From: Sabulicella rubraurantiaca
GTDB taxonomy: Bacteria > Pseudomonadota > Alphaproteobacteria > Acetobacterales > Acetobacteraceae
Length of the DNA: 32,071 nt
Reading direction: 5' to 3'
Assembly: GCF_017355885.1 (NCBI RefSeq)
Contig: NZ_JAFEUU010000028.1
Coordinates: forward strand, 1 to 32,071
A program made the position numbers and the translations under genes. The notes below the pieces were generated by a model that did not search any database, was not told the origin of the DNA, and worked only from the letters and a program-made list of their open reading frames with translations. Below are positions 16,280-23,480 of the stretch, in pieces; the stretch's first letter is position 1; each line of letters opens with the position of its first letter.

Positions 16280-16582
16280 ATGCTCCGACACACCGCCGCC
16301 CGCCGCCTCGCCCTCGGGGCAGCCCTGGGTTTTGTTGCCTTGGCCGGTCCTGCCCGCGCCGAGGGTGAGGGCACGAACTTCATGGAGGACCGCGTTGCCC
16401 GCATCCTCATGGAGGAAGCCGAGCGCGCCCGTATGCCGGTCTGCGAGGCAGTGCTGATCCCGGCAGGCAACAACACCTTCCGCATCGAATACCGGGTGAA
16501 CCGCCCGAACCTGCCGCAGGTGCCGCGCCCGCCGAACGGGATGTCGGCAATCATCGCCACCGGCGCGCCCTGCCCGCGCTGA
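16280..16582 (+). CDS. Small secreted protein of unknown function
   Basis: A 100-residue protein. ATG at 16280 has CAGGAGA at 16264-16270, nine bases before it; the open frame extends upstream to 16214 but without a better site. The N-terminus is a signal peptide (RHTAARRLALGAALGFVAL, cleavage after ARA). The mature 73 residues contain two cysteines (MPVCEAV, APCPR) that could form a disulfide, and a proline-rich NLPQVPRPPNG segment. No known family recognised. The next gene starts 25 bases downstream, so the two may share a transcript. Confidence 0.7.
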   Translation: MLRHTAARRLALGAALGFVALAGPARAEGEGTNFMEDRVARILMEEAERARMPVCEAVLIPAGNNTFRIEYRVNRPNLPQVPRPPNGMSAIIATGAPCPR

Positions 16583-16606
16583 CGGCGAATCCGGGGAGCC
16601 CGCCCG

Positions 16607-17956
16607 ATGTTGCTCCACGACCAGCGCGGACTCCCCATTATCGCCGCGGGGCCCGAGGCAGTGCGCCGGCTCGACGCCGCAGTCGAGGCGCTCCTCGCCC
16701 ACCGCCCGGACGCGGCACGGCGCGTGGAGCAAGCGCTCGCAGCCGACCCGGACTTGCTTCTCGGTCACACCCTTTACGGCTTTCTCCTCGCACTGCTCGC
16801 GCGGGAGGAGCTGGAAGGGGAAATCGCCTGTAGCCTGGCCGGCGCGCGCCATGCCGCCGCACGCCGCGGGGCGACGGAGCGCGAGCGCCTCCATCTCGCC
16901 GCGCTCGCCGCTTGGTGCGAGCGCGGCGAGATGGAGGAAGCAGCCGCCCTGCTCGAGCGCGCCGCGCTGCTTGCGCCGCTCGATGCGATGGCGGTGAAGC
17001 TCGCGCACGCGCTCCGCTTCATGCTGGGCGACGCGGTCGCCATTGAGAGAGTTCTGCCCGCTTGGGGGGCAGGCGTTCCGGGTCGAGGCTTCCTCCTCGG
17101 CTGCCATGCCTTCGCGCTTAGTGAGACGGGCGAGCCCCGAGAGGCCGAGCGCGCGGGGCGCTGCGCCGTCGGGGCCGAACCCGCCGACCTCTGGGCGTTG
17201 CACGCGGTGGGGCACGTGATGGAAGCGGAGGGCCGCGCCCGCGAGGGCATCGGTTGGCTCGCCCAGGCCTGTCGCGCCGAGGGCAGCTTCGCGCGCCACC
17301 TCTTCTGGCACCGAGCCCTGTTCCACCTCCACCTCGGCGAGGGTGACGCGGCGCTCGCCTTCTACGACGCGCGGGTGCGCGACGAGCCGAGCGAGGAGTG
17401 GCGCGACGTGGCCAACGCCGTCTCGCTGCTCTGGCGCCTCGAGGCGCAGGGGGTGGAGGTGGGCGCCGAGCGCTGGCGCGAGCTCGCCGACCTCGCCGAA
17501 CGGCGCGTCGGCGATCACAGCCTCGTCTTCGCCGATCTGCACCACGTGCTGAGCCTCGCCGCCGCCGGACGGTACGGCGCGCTCGCCCGTTTCCTCGCTG
17601 GGATGCGCGCCCGCGCGTGCCTCTCCTCCGGCACGCAGCCGCGGCTCCTTCTGCGCCTCGGTCTGCCGGCCGCCGAGGCGGTCGCAGCCTCCCGGGCATT
17701 GCCTGCCGGTTGCGCCGCTGGGGCGTTGCGCGACCTCGCGCCTCGCCTTGTCGCCCTCGGCGGCAGCGCGGCGCAGCGCGACCTGTTCGAGCGCCTCGCG
17801 CTCGAGGACCTCGCCGCCGCCGGCCGCATGGCGGAAGTGGCGACGCGGCTCGCGGCGCGCGCCCGAAGGCGCTCGCCCGGTCGCTGGGAGGCGCGCCTCC
17901 TCCTCCGCGCGCGGCGCGCCGCGCGCACCCCCTTGCCTACGGAGACACCGACATGA
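16607..17956 (+). CDS. TTC38-like helical-repeat protein
   Basis: A 449-residue Ala/Leu/Glu-rich protein built of antiparallel helix pairs, for example DAAVEALLAHRPDAARRVEQ, then LLLGHTLYGFLLAL, and GWLAQACRAEG near residue 220. The order (N-terminal RGLPI, ADPDLLLGH, LWALHAVGHVMEAEGR, HLFWHRALFHLHLGE, HSLVFADLHHVLSLA) follows the TTC38 family of tetratricopeptide proteins, which have no known enzymatic role and act as protein scaffolds. Its stop overlaps the start of the DoxX-like gene by four bases (ATGA at 17953-17956). A truncated paralogue of its N-terminus lies at 22205-21723. Confidence 0.8.
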   Translation: MLLHDQRGLPIIAAGPEAVRRLDAAVEALLAHRPDAARRVEQALAADPDLLLGHTLYGFLLALLAREELEGEIACSLAGARHAAARRGATERERLHLAALAAWCERGEMEEAAALLERAALLAPLDAMAVKLAHALRFMLGDAVAIERVLPAWGAGVPGRGFLLGCHAFALSETGEPREAERAGRCAVGAEPADLWALHAVGHVMEAEGRAREGIGWLAQACRAEGSFARHLFWHRALFHLHLGEGDAALAFYDARVRDEPSEEWRDVANAVSLLWRLEAQGVEVGAERWRELADLAERRVGDHSLVFADLHHVLSLAAAGRYGALARFLAGMRARACLSSGTQPRLLLRLGLPAAEAVAASRALPAGCAAGALRDLAPRLVALGGSAAQRDLFERLALEDLAAAGRMAEVATRLAARARRRSPGRWEARLLLRARRAARTPLPTETPT

Positions 17957-18399
17957 AGCACGACGCGCATGGCCGCTGGTTCTGGACCCTGTCCTGGATC
18001 GCGGCCGGGTGGATCGCTTGGGAGCTGCTCTACTACGAGCAGTTCAAACTGAACGCCGCCGAGGGCTCCGTCGAGGGGGTGTTCCGCCCGCTCGCCGTCT
18101 GGCTCGGGATCTCAGCCGCGGAGCCGCAGCTCCGCTGGGGTGTTGCGCTGCTCGAGATCGCGGCCGTGGTCCTGGTTCTCAACCAGCCGACGCGGCTCTG
18201 GGGCGCGCTGATGACGGCCGGGCTCATGGGCGGCGCGGTGTTCCTCCATGCGCTCGGACCGATCGGCATTGACCCCTACGGCGACGGCGCAGTGCTGTTC
18301 AAGGAGGCGTGCTTCACACTGCTTGTAGCGCTCGCCTTGGCTTGGCTGCACCGTGACGAGTTCGCCCTGCCGCGGCGTTTCGCGCTCCGCACCGCGTGA
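17953..18399 (+). CDS. DoxX-like small membrane protein
   Basis: A 148-residue protein with four hydrophobic helices (WFWTLSWIAAGWIAWELLYY, ALLEIAAVVLVL, ALMTAGLMGGAVFLHAL, ACFTLLVALALAWL). YYEQFKLNAAEGS near the first helix, the central LLEIAAVVLVL and the GIDPYGDGAVLFKEACF motif are typical of DoxX-like quinone-associated membrane proteins. The ATG at 17953 overlaps the TTC38 stop; its TGA (18397-18399) overlaps the ATG of opgC (TGATG). Three coupled genes therefore form one operon. The function of DoxX-like proteins in this setting is unknown. Confidence 0.75.
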   Translation: MKHDAHGRWFWTLSWIAAGWIAWELLYYEQFKLNAAEGSVEGVFRPLAVWLGISAAEPQLRWGVALLEIAAVVLVLNQPTRLWGALMTAGLMGGAVFLHALGPIGIDPYGDGAVLFKEACFTLLVALALAWLHRDEFALPRRFALRTA

Positions 18400-19490
18400 T
18401 GGCGGCCGCCCCGCACCCGCCGAGCCGAGACCCCGCGCTCGACGCAGTTCGGGGCTGGCTGCAGATCAGCATCTTCGCCTCGCATATCGCAAGCGGCGCG
18501 GCCGGCGCGACCCTTATCCACGCCGCCTGGGGCCTCTCCGACAGCTCGGAACAGTTCGTCTTCCTCTCGGGCTTCGGGCTCGGCTCCGTTTTCCTCTGGA
18601 AGGCGGCGCGAGCCGGGAGGGCAGCGGCGCTCGCCGACCTACGCGCGCGCGCGGGGCGGCTGTGGCGGATGCACATGCTGGTCTTCCTAGGCTTCGGGTC
18701 GATGGTCGCGGCGCTCGCGCCGCTCTCGGGCGAGCCGCCCTGGGCCTGGGCTATGGAGCGGCCGCTCGCCGCGCTGGCGGCCGGGGCGACGGGGCTCTAC
18801 CAGCCGCCTTTCATGGGGATCCTGCCGCTCTTCCTCTTCGGCATGGCGAGCCTGCCGCTCTTCTCAGCGCTGGCCGACCGCTGGGGCGAACGGACGGCGC
18901 TGCTGCTGCCGGCGGGGCTCTACGCGCTGGGCCAAGCGCTGCCGCCCGACTTACCGGCGATGGGTGGCACGAGCTTCGCGTTCCAGCCGCCCGCCTGGGT
19001 GGCGCTGTTCCTCCTCGGCGCTTGGTGCGGCCGGCGGGCCCTGCGTGCCGGCCGCGTGCTGCCGCGCCACGGGGCGCTGCTCCTCGGCGCGGGGGCGGTG
19101 GTGGCGCTCGGCCTTGCGATGCGGCTTTCGGGCTGGACACCGGAGGTGCTGGTAGGGAAGGAGCAACTCGCGCCGCTGCGTCTGCTCCACGCGCTGTCCT
19201 GCGCCTATTTCGTCGCCGCCCTCCTGCCGAAGCTGCAGCCCGTTACCGCGACCGGGGTGGGGCGGGCGCTGACCACCATCGGGCGGCGGAGCCTGGAGGT
19301 GTTCAGCCTCGGCCTGTTCCTCTCCTGGCTGGCCGGCCTGGCGCTGCGCCACGCGCCGGGGATGGAGATCTGGGTGGAGGCGCCGCTCCTTGCCCTCGGC
19401 GTGGCCGCATTCTGGGCCGTGGCACGCGGGCTGGAGCGGGGCGGCTCCGCGCGCCCCGCCCCGGGGGCGGCACGGGCCGAGGCGGGCTGA
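18399..19490 (+). CDS. opgC: OpgC-family membrane protein (glucan modification)
   Basis: A 363-residue polytopic protein with about ten hydrophobic segments. The N-terminus RDPALDAVRGWLQISIFASHI is the OpgC/acyltransferase-3 opening, where the conserved Arg and the His after the first helix are expected. SEQFVFLSGFGLG is the second family motif. OpgC succinylates osmoregulated periplasmic glucans in Enterobacteria; many homologues in alphaproteobacteria lack a proven substrate. ATG 18399 overlaps the upstream stop; a GTG at 18396 is the alternative. The C-terminal 20 residues are low-complexity Ala/Arg/Gly. Coupling with TTC38- and DoxX-like genes suggests a cell-envelope role. Confidence 0.78.
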   Translation: MAAAPHPPSRDPALDAVRGWLQISIFASHIASGAAGATLIHAAWGLSDSSEQFVFLSGFGLGSVFLWKAARAGRAAALADLRARAGRLWRMHMLVFLGFGSMVAALAPLSGEPPWAWAMERPLAALAAGATGLYQPPFMGILPLFLFGMASLPLFSALADRWGERTALLLPAGLYALGQALPPDLPAMGGTSFAFQPPAWVALFLLGAWCGRRALRAGRVLPRHGALLLGAGAVVALGLAMRLSGWTPEVLVGKEQLAPLRLLHALSCAYFVAALLPKLQPVTATGVGRALTTIGRRSLEVFSLGLFLSWLAGLALRHAPGMEIWVEAPLLALGVAAFWAVARGLERGGSARPAPGAARAEAG

Positions 19491-19521
19491 GCCCCGCTCG
19501 GCTCTCTCCCTGCCACCAACC

Positions 19522-19680
19522 TTACCAGCGGCGGCCCGCGCCGAGCGCTCCGGCCGCGACCGGGAGATCGACGAGCACGACCAGCAGGCCGAACCACTGC
19601 ACCGGCTCGAGCCACTCGCCCGCGACGGGCACGCCCGCCAGGTCCGGGACGCCGGAGCGGCTGGGGGCCTTTGCGTGGCA
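19522..19680 (-). pseudogene. 3' fragment of an EamA/DMT-family transporter gene
   Basis: The minus-strand frame ending at TAA (19522-19524) reads GVPDLAGVPVAGEWLEPVQW then FGLLVVLVDLPVAAGAL, which matches the last loop and final membrane helix of EamA transporters (compare the usual VPVLGEW and QWxGLALV pattern). About 45 residues remain of a protein normally near 300. The similarity ends close to 19680, next to the LysR fragment. Confidence 0.6.
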
Positions 19681-19687
19681 GAAGTGA

Positions 19688-19987
19688 CTGCCCTCCACCG
19701 GCGACATCTGGCCCTTCGTGGGGCCGGTCGGCCGCGTCCTCGTGCCGGTCAGCGGTCGGTTCCGCGCCGCTTCGAGCGAGGTGGTGTGCAGCGCCGTGCC
19801 CGCCCGCACCGGCGCCTGTCTCGCGCCCATTTGGCTCTTCGCGGAGGAGCTGCGCGTTGGGCGGGTGGCGCAGCTGCCGCCCGATTGGACGCCGAGCCTG
19901 CTGCTCATCCATGCCGTCCTACCGACGCGACGACAGGTGCCGGCCTGGGTGCATGAGGTGTGGTGGAGCACCTGTCGCGGGATCTGA
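19688..19987 (+). pseudogene. 3' fragment of a LysR-type regulator gene
   Basis: From 19688 the frame reads TGDIWPFVGPVGRVLVPVSG, then GRFRAASSE, LAPIWLFAEELRVGRV, PDWTPSLLLIHAVLPTRR and PAWVHE before TGA at 19985. This is the final third of the effector domain of LysR regulators of the kind that ends WLFxEEL and IHAVYPTRR. The DNA-binding domain is gone, so it cannot regulate. With the EamA remnant it forms the two outer ends of a divergent pair whose shared centre was deleted. Confidence 0.75.
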
Positions 19988-20184
19988 CCTCGGCCCCTCG
20001 CTCAGCTCACATGAGCGTATAGCGGCCTCGTTGCGGCGCGGCGCGTGGGCTAGGCTGAGGACAACGCTACTGCGCCGTGGACCGCCGCCCGATGTCTCGG
20101 GGCTATGGCTTCGATGCCCCTTCGGCCTTGGACGCGCGGCGTCTAGCGGCGCACGCGTCGGGCTCGGCCCGAAGGAGGGACGGT

Positions 20185-20823
20185 ATGACCCTTGAGGAGC
20201 GCTTGGCGAAGGAGCGGCGCAAGCGGGCCGGCAACGCGCCGCTGCAGGCCGCGATCCGCGACGTAGTCGGCCACCTCCGCCGCGGGGGAGACCTCGACCA
20301 CGCCCTGCCGGTGGGCGACGAGTTCCCCAATTTCATGCTGCCTGATGCAGAGGGGCGCCTCGTCACGCGCGACGCGCTGCTGGCCTGCGGCCCGCTCGTC
20401 CTCGGCTTCTTCCGCGGCGGCTGGTGCCCTTACTGCGCGGCGACACTCGACGCGCTGCAGCGGGCGATGCCGCAGTTCGAGGCGGCGGGCGCGACGCTGG
20501 CGGCTGTGACGCCCGAGACAGGCGGCCTCGCCCTCGACCTTAAGCGGCGCCACAAGGCGGGCTTCACCATGCTGGTGGACGTGGACAGCGGCCTCGCCGC
20601 CACCTGCGGCCTGCTCTACCGCGTGCCCGACTCCTATCTCACGATCCTCGCCGGCGTTGGGGTGGATCTCGGCGTGCGGCAGGGCAATGGCGGCCTCGTC
20701 TTGCCCGTGCCTGCGACCTTCGTGGTGGCGCCGGGCGGGCGCGTCGCCTGGCGGCAACTCGACCCCGATTTCACCCGGCGGGCCGACCCCGCCGACATCC
20801 TCCGGGCCGTGGAGGCGTTGTGA
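20185..20823 (+). CDS. Peroxiredoxin-like (AhpC/TSA family) protein
   Basis: A 212-residue protein. ATG 20185 follows AAGGAGGG (20172-20179), a strong ribosome binding site; the frame is open upstream to 20077 without support. A helical N-terminus (about 35 residues) precedes a thioredoxin-fold AhpC/TSA domain: VGDEFPNFMLPDAEG at 43-57 and FFRGGWCPYC at 75-84. Cys81 is at the peroxidatic position and Cys84 makes a CxxC, as in the peroxiredoxin-like AhpC/TSA group often seen beside regulators. It probably reduces peroxides or another oxidised substrate in the cytoplasm. Its TGA overlaps the ATG of the LysR gene, so the two are coupled. Confidence 0.85.
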   Translation: MTLEERLAKERRKRAGNAPLQAAIRDVVGHLRRGGDLDHALPVGDEFPNFMLPDAEGRLVTRDALLACGPLVLGFFRGGWCPYCAATLDALQRAMPQFEAAGATLAAVTPETGGLALDLKRRHKAGFTMLVDVDSGLAATCGLLYRVPDSYLTILAGVGVDLGVRQGNGGLVLPVPATFVVAPGGRVAWRQLDPDFTRRADPADILRAVEAL

Positions 20824-21713
20824 TGGACCTGACGCAGATCCGCTACTTCCTCGCCGTCGCCGAGATGCGCAACTTCACCCGCGCGGCCGAGCGCTGCAAC
20901 GTCACCCAGCCCGCGCTGACGCGCGCCGTGCAGCGGCTGGAGGACGAGCTCGGTGGCCCCTTGATCCTGCGCGAGCGCGCCCTGACCCAGCTGACGGAGC
21001 GCGGGCGCGCTATGCTGCCGCTGCTGCAGCAGACGCTCGCCGCGGCCGAGGCAGTGAAGGCCGGCGCCACCGGCTTCGCGCGCCGCAACGGTCCGATGCC
21101 GCTGCGTGTGGGCGTTGAGCGCTGTCTGCCCGTCGGCGCCCTCCTGCCGCTGCTGCGCGAGGTGCTCTCGCACGTGCGCGAGGTCGAGGTCTCCATCGCC
21201 GAGGACGCGCCGGAGGAACTCGCCGAGGCGCTGCTGCAAGGACGCATCGACGTCGCCCTCCTGCCCGAGATCCACGTGCTGCCCGAGCGCCTTCAGCGCT
21301 GGCGCCTTTGGACGCAGCGTATCGCCGTGCTGCTGCCGGAGGGCCACCCGCTTGCCGGGCGGGAGGAGGTTGGGGCGGAGGAGCTGCGGGGCGAGCGGCT
21401 ACTGCCGCCCGCCACCCCTGCCGCCGGCGCAGTGATGGAGCGCCTCTGCCCGGCGCGAGAGGCGCCGCGCGCGCCGCATGGGGCAGGCGCCTCGGCGGCG
21501 GGGCTGGAGGCGCTGGTGGCGCTCGGCCTCGGTGTGGCGCTCGCGCCGGAGGAAGCGCCGCGCCTGCCGGGCTGCGCCGTGCGGCCGCTGCGCGACGAGG
21601 CGGCGGCGCAGCCGGTGGTGCTGGCGGTGCCGGCGGGCCGGCCGATGAACCAAGCCGTGTCGGCCTTCGTGAGGCTGGCTCGCGCCCGACGCTGGGAGCG
21701 CGAGACGGCTTGA
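20823..21713 (+). CDS. LysR-family transcriptional regulator
   Basis: A 296-residue regulator of standard length. The N-terminal winged helix-turn-helix is clear: MDLTQIRYFLAVAEMRNFTR, then AAERCNVTQPALTRAVQRLE, followed by the linker helix and an effector domain (PLRVGVERCLPVGALLPLL near 95, LLQGRIDVALLPE near 140). Start ATG 20823 overlaps the stop of the peroxiredoxin-like gene (TGATG), so both are made together; the regulator probably senses oxidant or a metabolite tied to that enzyme. Cys25 and Cys102 are present but there is no OxyR-type Cys pair pattern that I can recognise. A hairpin terminator follows. Confidence 0.92.
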   Translation: MDLTQIRYFLAVAEMRNFTRAAERCNVTQPALTRAVQRLEDELGGPLILRERALTQLTERGRAMLPLLQQTLAAAEAVKAGATGFARRNGPMPLRVGVERCLPVGALLPLLREVLSHVREVEVSIAEDAPEELAEALLQGRIDVALLPEIHVLPERLQRWRLWTQRIAVLLPEGHPLAGREEVGAEELRGERLLPPATPAAGAVMERLCPAREAPRAPHGAGASAAGLEALVALGLGVALAPEEAPRLPGCAVRPLRDEAAAQPVVLAVPAGRPMNQAVSAFVRLARARRWERETA

Positions 21714-21722
21714 GCGAGTGGC

Positions 21723-22205
21723 TCAGGCGGCGTCCGGCAGTAGCCGGACGCCGCGGCAGGAGGCGGAGTCTCTTGCGCGCGCCACGCCGAGTCCGCACCG
21801 GATCACCCCAGCCAACGCGGCGCTGAGGGCGTCGCGCAGCTCCTCCGCTGCACACGCCTCGAGGGTCGCGGCGGCACGCTTCGCGGCGCCCTCCTCGTGC
21901 CAAGCGGCGAGGGCCTCGACAAGCGCGCGCCCGCGCGCCGTCCCACCTCGGAGCGCGAGGCCGCCGCGGGCGAGGGCGAGGTTGAGCGCCACCTCCATCT
22001 CCGGATGGGCGCGGAGGCGAAGCTGGAACCCCTGAAGCGCGAGGGCCAGGACGAGGCCCGGATCGGCTATGAGCGCTACGCCGATCCAGTTCGCGGCGTC
22101 GGGGGCATCGGCGAGGATGGCGAGCACCGCCTCCTCCAGCAACGCAACCGCGGCACCGTTCGCGGCGGTGACGAGCAGGCCGCGACCATCGGCATAACCA
22201 TCCAT
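21723..22205 (-). CDS. Truncated paralogue of the TTC38-like protein
   Basis: A 160-residue protein; ATG 22205 follows AGGAGG on the minus strand at a good distance, although the frame is open to 22352. Its sequence follows the first third of the TTC38-like protein at 16607: DGRGLLVTAAN against DQRGLPIIAAG, AVLAILADAPDAANWIGVAL against AVEALLAHRPDAARRVEQAL, LALALQGFQLRL against LGHTLYGFLLAL, and LVEALAAWHEEG against HLAALAAWCERG. After about residue 135 the similarity ends and the frame runs through a terminator hairpin. It may be a short functional homologue or a gene cut at its 3' end; the good ribosome binding site argues that it is still translated. Confidence 0.65.
   Translation of the reverse strand: MDGYADGRGLLVTAANGAAVALLEEAVLAILADAPDAANWIGVALIADPGLVLALALQGFQLRLRAHPEMEVALNLALARGGLALRGGTARGRALVEALAAWHEEGAAKRAAATLEACAAEELRDALSAALAGVIRCGLGVARARDSASCRGVRLLPDAA
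21727..21754. terminator. Bidirectional hairpin between lysR and the TTC38 fragment
   Basis: A 12-bp perfect stem (21727-21738 with 21743-21754) and loop AGTA, 14 bases past the LysR stop. It overlaps the last codons of the minus-strand TTC38-like fragment (CRGVRLLPD), so that reading frame runs through a terminator, which suggests its 3' end is not original. Confidence 0.65.
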
Positions 22206-22267
22206 CCAAGCCTCCTGCTCGCGATGGGGGTGCGGCGGGCGGCCCGGCGGGGGCCGTCCGTCCGCGC

Positions 22268-22765
22268 TCACATCATGTGCGGGTCCTGGCTCGCCTCGAA
22301 CACGTCGGCCGAGAGGATCACCGCCGGCACACGGCCGGTGTTCCGCCACCAATGGACCACCCGGTGGTCCTCTGGCGTCGCCTCACCGGCGTGGTGGACG
22401 ATGGGGACAGAGCAGATGTTCTTGTACTCCGTCATCTCGCCCGAGACGATGTATATCAGCGCCGGCCGGTTCTCGTGGCTGTGCACCGGGACTTCGCCTC
22501 CGGGCTGGACCACGAGGCGCCGCAGCCGAAGCTGATGATTGCGCAGCCCCACCTTCTCGCGGCCGAGGTCGATGGAAGTGAGCACCGCGTCGGCGACGCC
22601 GCGCGGCTGGGTGGGCCCGCTCACCGCGACGCCCGAGGTCTCGCGGCCCGGCGGGCATTCGGCGGCGCGCGCGGTGCCGGCGACGGCGAGTGTCGCGCCC
22701 GCCGCGCCGAGGACGGCTAGAGCCGCGCCCCGCCGGCTGACATCGATGTTGTGCTTCTCGGTCAT
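22268..22765 (-). CDS. Tat-exported cupin-domain protein
   Basis: A 165-residue protein. ATG 22765 follows AAGGAGAC on the minus strand. The N-terminus has a twin-arginine signal: SRRGAALAVLGAAGATLAVA, with cleavage after ARA. The mature part is a small cupin: VQPGGEVPVHSHENRPALIY matches the first cupin motif (two His and a Glu that bind a metal), and EDHRVVHWWRNTG holds the second-motif region. Periplasmic. Its substrate is unknown. Sixty-two bases separate it from the TTC38-like fragment downstream on the same strand, so they may be co-transcribed. It diverges from the secreted SnoaL-like gene at 22947. Confidence 0.82.
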   Translation of the reverse strand: MTEKHNIDVSRRGAALAVLGAAGATLAVAGTARAAECPPGRETSGVAVSGPTQPRGVADAVLTSIDLGREKVGLRNHQLRLRRLVVQPGGEVPVHSHENRPALIYIVSGEMTEYKNICSVPIVHHAGEATPEDHRVVHWWRNTGRVPAVILSADVFEASQDPHMM

Positions 22766-22946
22766 GCCTGCGTCTCCTTTCGCGTGCGGAGGCACCGCAC
22801 GAGCGAGAGAGTGACGGCGCACCGCCCGGCGCGGAAATGCCGAGTGCCTATGGTCACGATGCCCGGCCCTGGCGTGACCAACCGCGCCGGGGCAACGAAG
22901 CAACGGACGCGCCGCGGTCGCTTCCCGCGCGGCCACGGAGGCCCCC

Positions 22947-23414
22947 ATGCGTCAAATCGCTTTCACTGCCGTCCTGCTCTCCGGCCTCGGCACGACGCCG
23001 GCCCTCGCGGTGCTGCCGGAGGAAGAAGCGCGGCGGCTCTACGCAGAGTTCGTCAGCGCGCAGAACGCTCACGACCTCGAGCGCGTGCGCGGGCTCTTCG
23101 CCGCGGGACCGGGCTTCCTGTGGGTGACAAACGGTTTGCCCATCTGGGGCCGCGACGCTGCCGTCGCGCGGCTAGCACGGTTCCACGCCAACGAGGTCTG
23201 GCGCATCGAGGCGGCGGAGGAGCGCGCGCGAGCCGTTGCCGTCGCGCCAGGCGCCTCCTTCCTACACATCCCGCTGACACTTATCATCGGCACCGCCGCA
23301 GAACCGCGGCGCTACCACATCCTCGTCGCCGCGCTCTGCGCCGAGACGCCCGAGGGCTGGCGCATCGCCGCCCTCTTCACCACCGACGAAAACCGCGAAG
23401 AGGCGCCGCGCTGA
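22947..23414 (+). CDS. Secreted SnoaL/DUF4440-like protein
   Basis: A 155-residue protein with a signal peptide (MRQIAFTAVLLSGLGTTPALA, cleavage after ALA). The mature 134 residues look like a cone-shaped NTF2/SnoaL fold: YAEFVSAQNAHDLERVRGLF, then FLWVTNGLPIWGRDAAVARL, and a final GWRIAALFTTDENRE strand. Domains of this kind bind small ligands or act in dimers. It lies in a divergent pair with the Tat-exported cupin (181 bases between the starts), so both periplasmic proteins may share control. A weak 6-bp hairpin follows at 23415-23432. Confidence 0.72.
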   Translation: MRQIAFTAVLLSGLGTTPALAVLPEEEARRLYAEFVSAQNAHDLERVRGLFAAGPGFLWVTNGLPIWGRDAAVARLARFHANEVWRIEAAEERARAVAVAPGASFLHIPLTLIIGTAAEPRRYHILVAALCAETPEGWRIAALFTTDENREEAPR

Positions 23415-23480
23415 GCGGGGCGTGACCCCCGCGCCGCGTAGGCGAAGCGCTGGTGAACCAGATTGGAGCGCGCTGCCCGC

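Noticed and set aside
16094-17545. A 483-codon minus-strand frame over the TTC38-like gene
   Set aside because: Shadow of a coupled operon gene in GC-rich DNA; no recognisable motifs and no ribosome binding site.
21010-22209. A 399-codon minus-strand frame over the LysR gene
   Set aside because: Extremely Arg/Pro/Ala-rich, antisense to a clear LysR regulator, and runs through the terminator hairpin.
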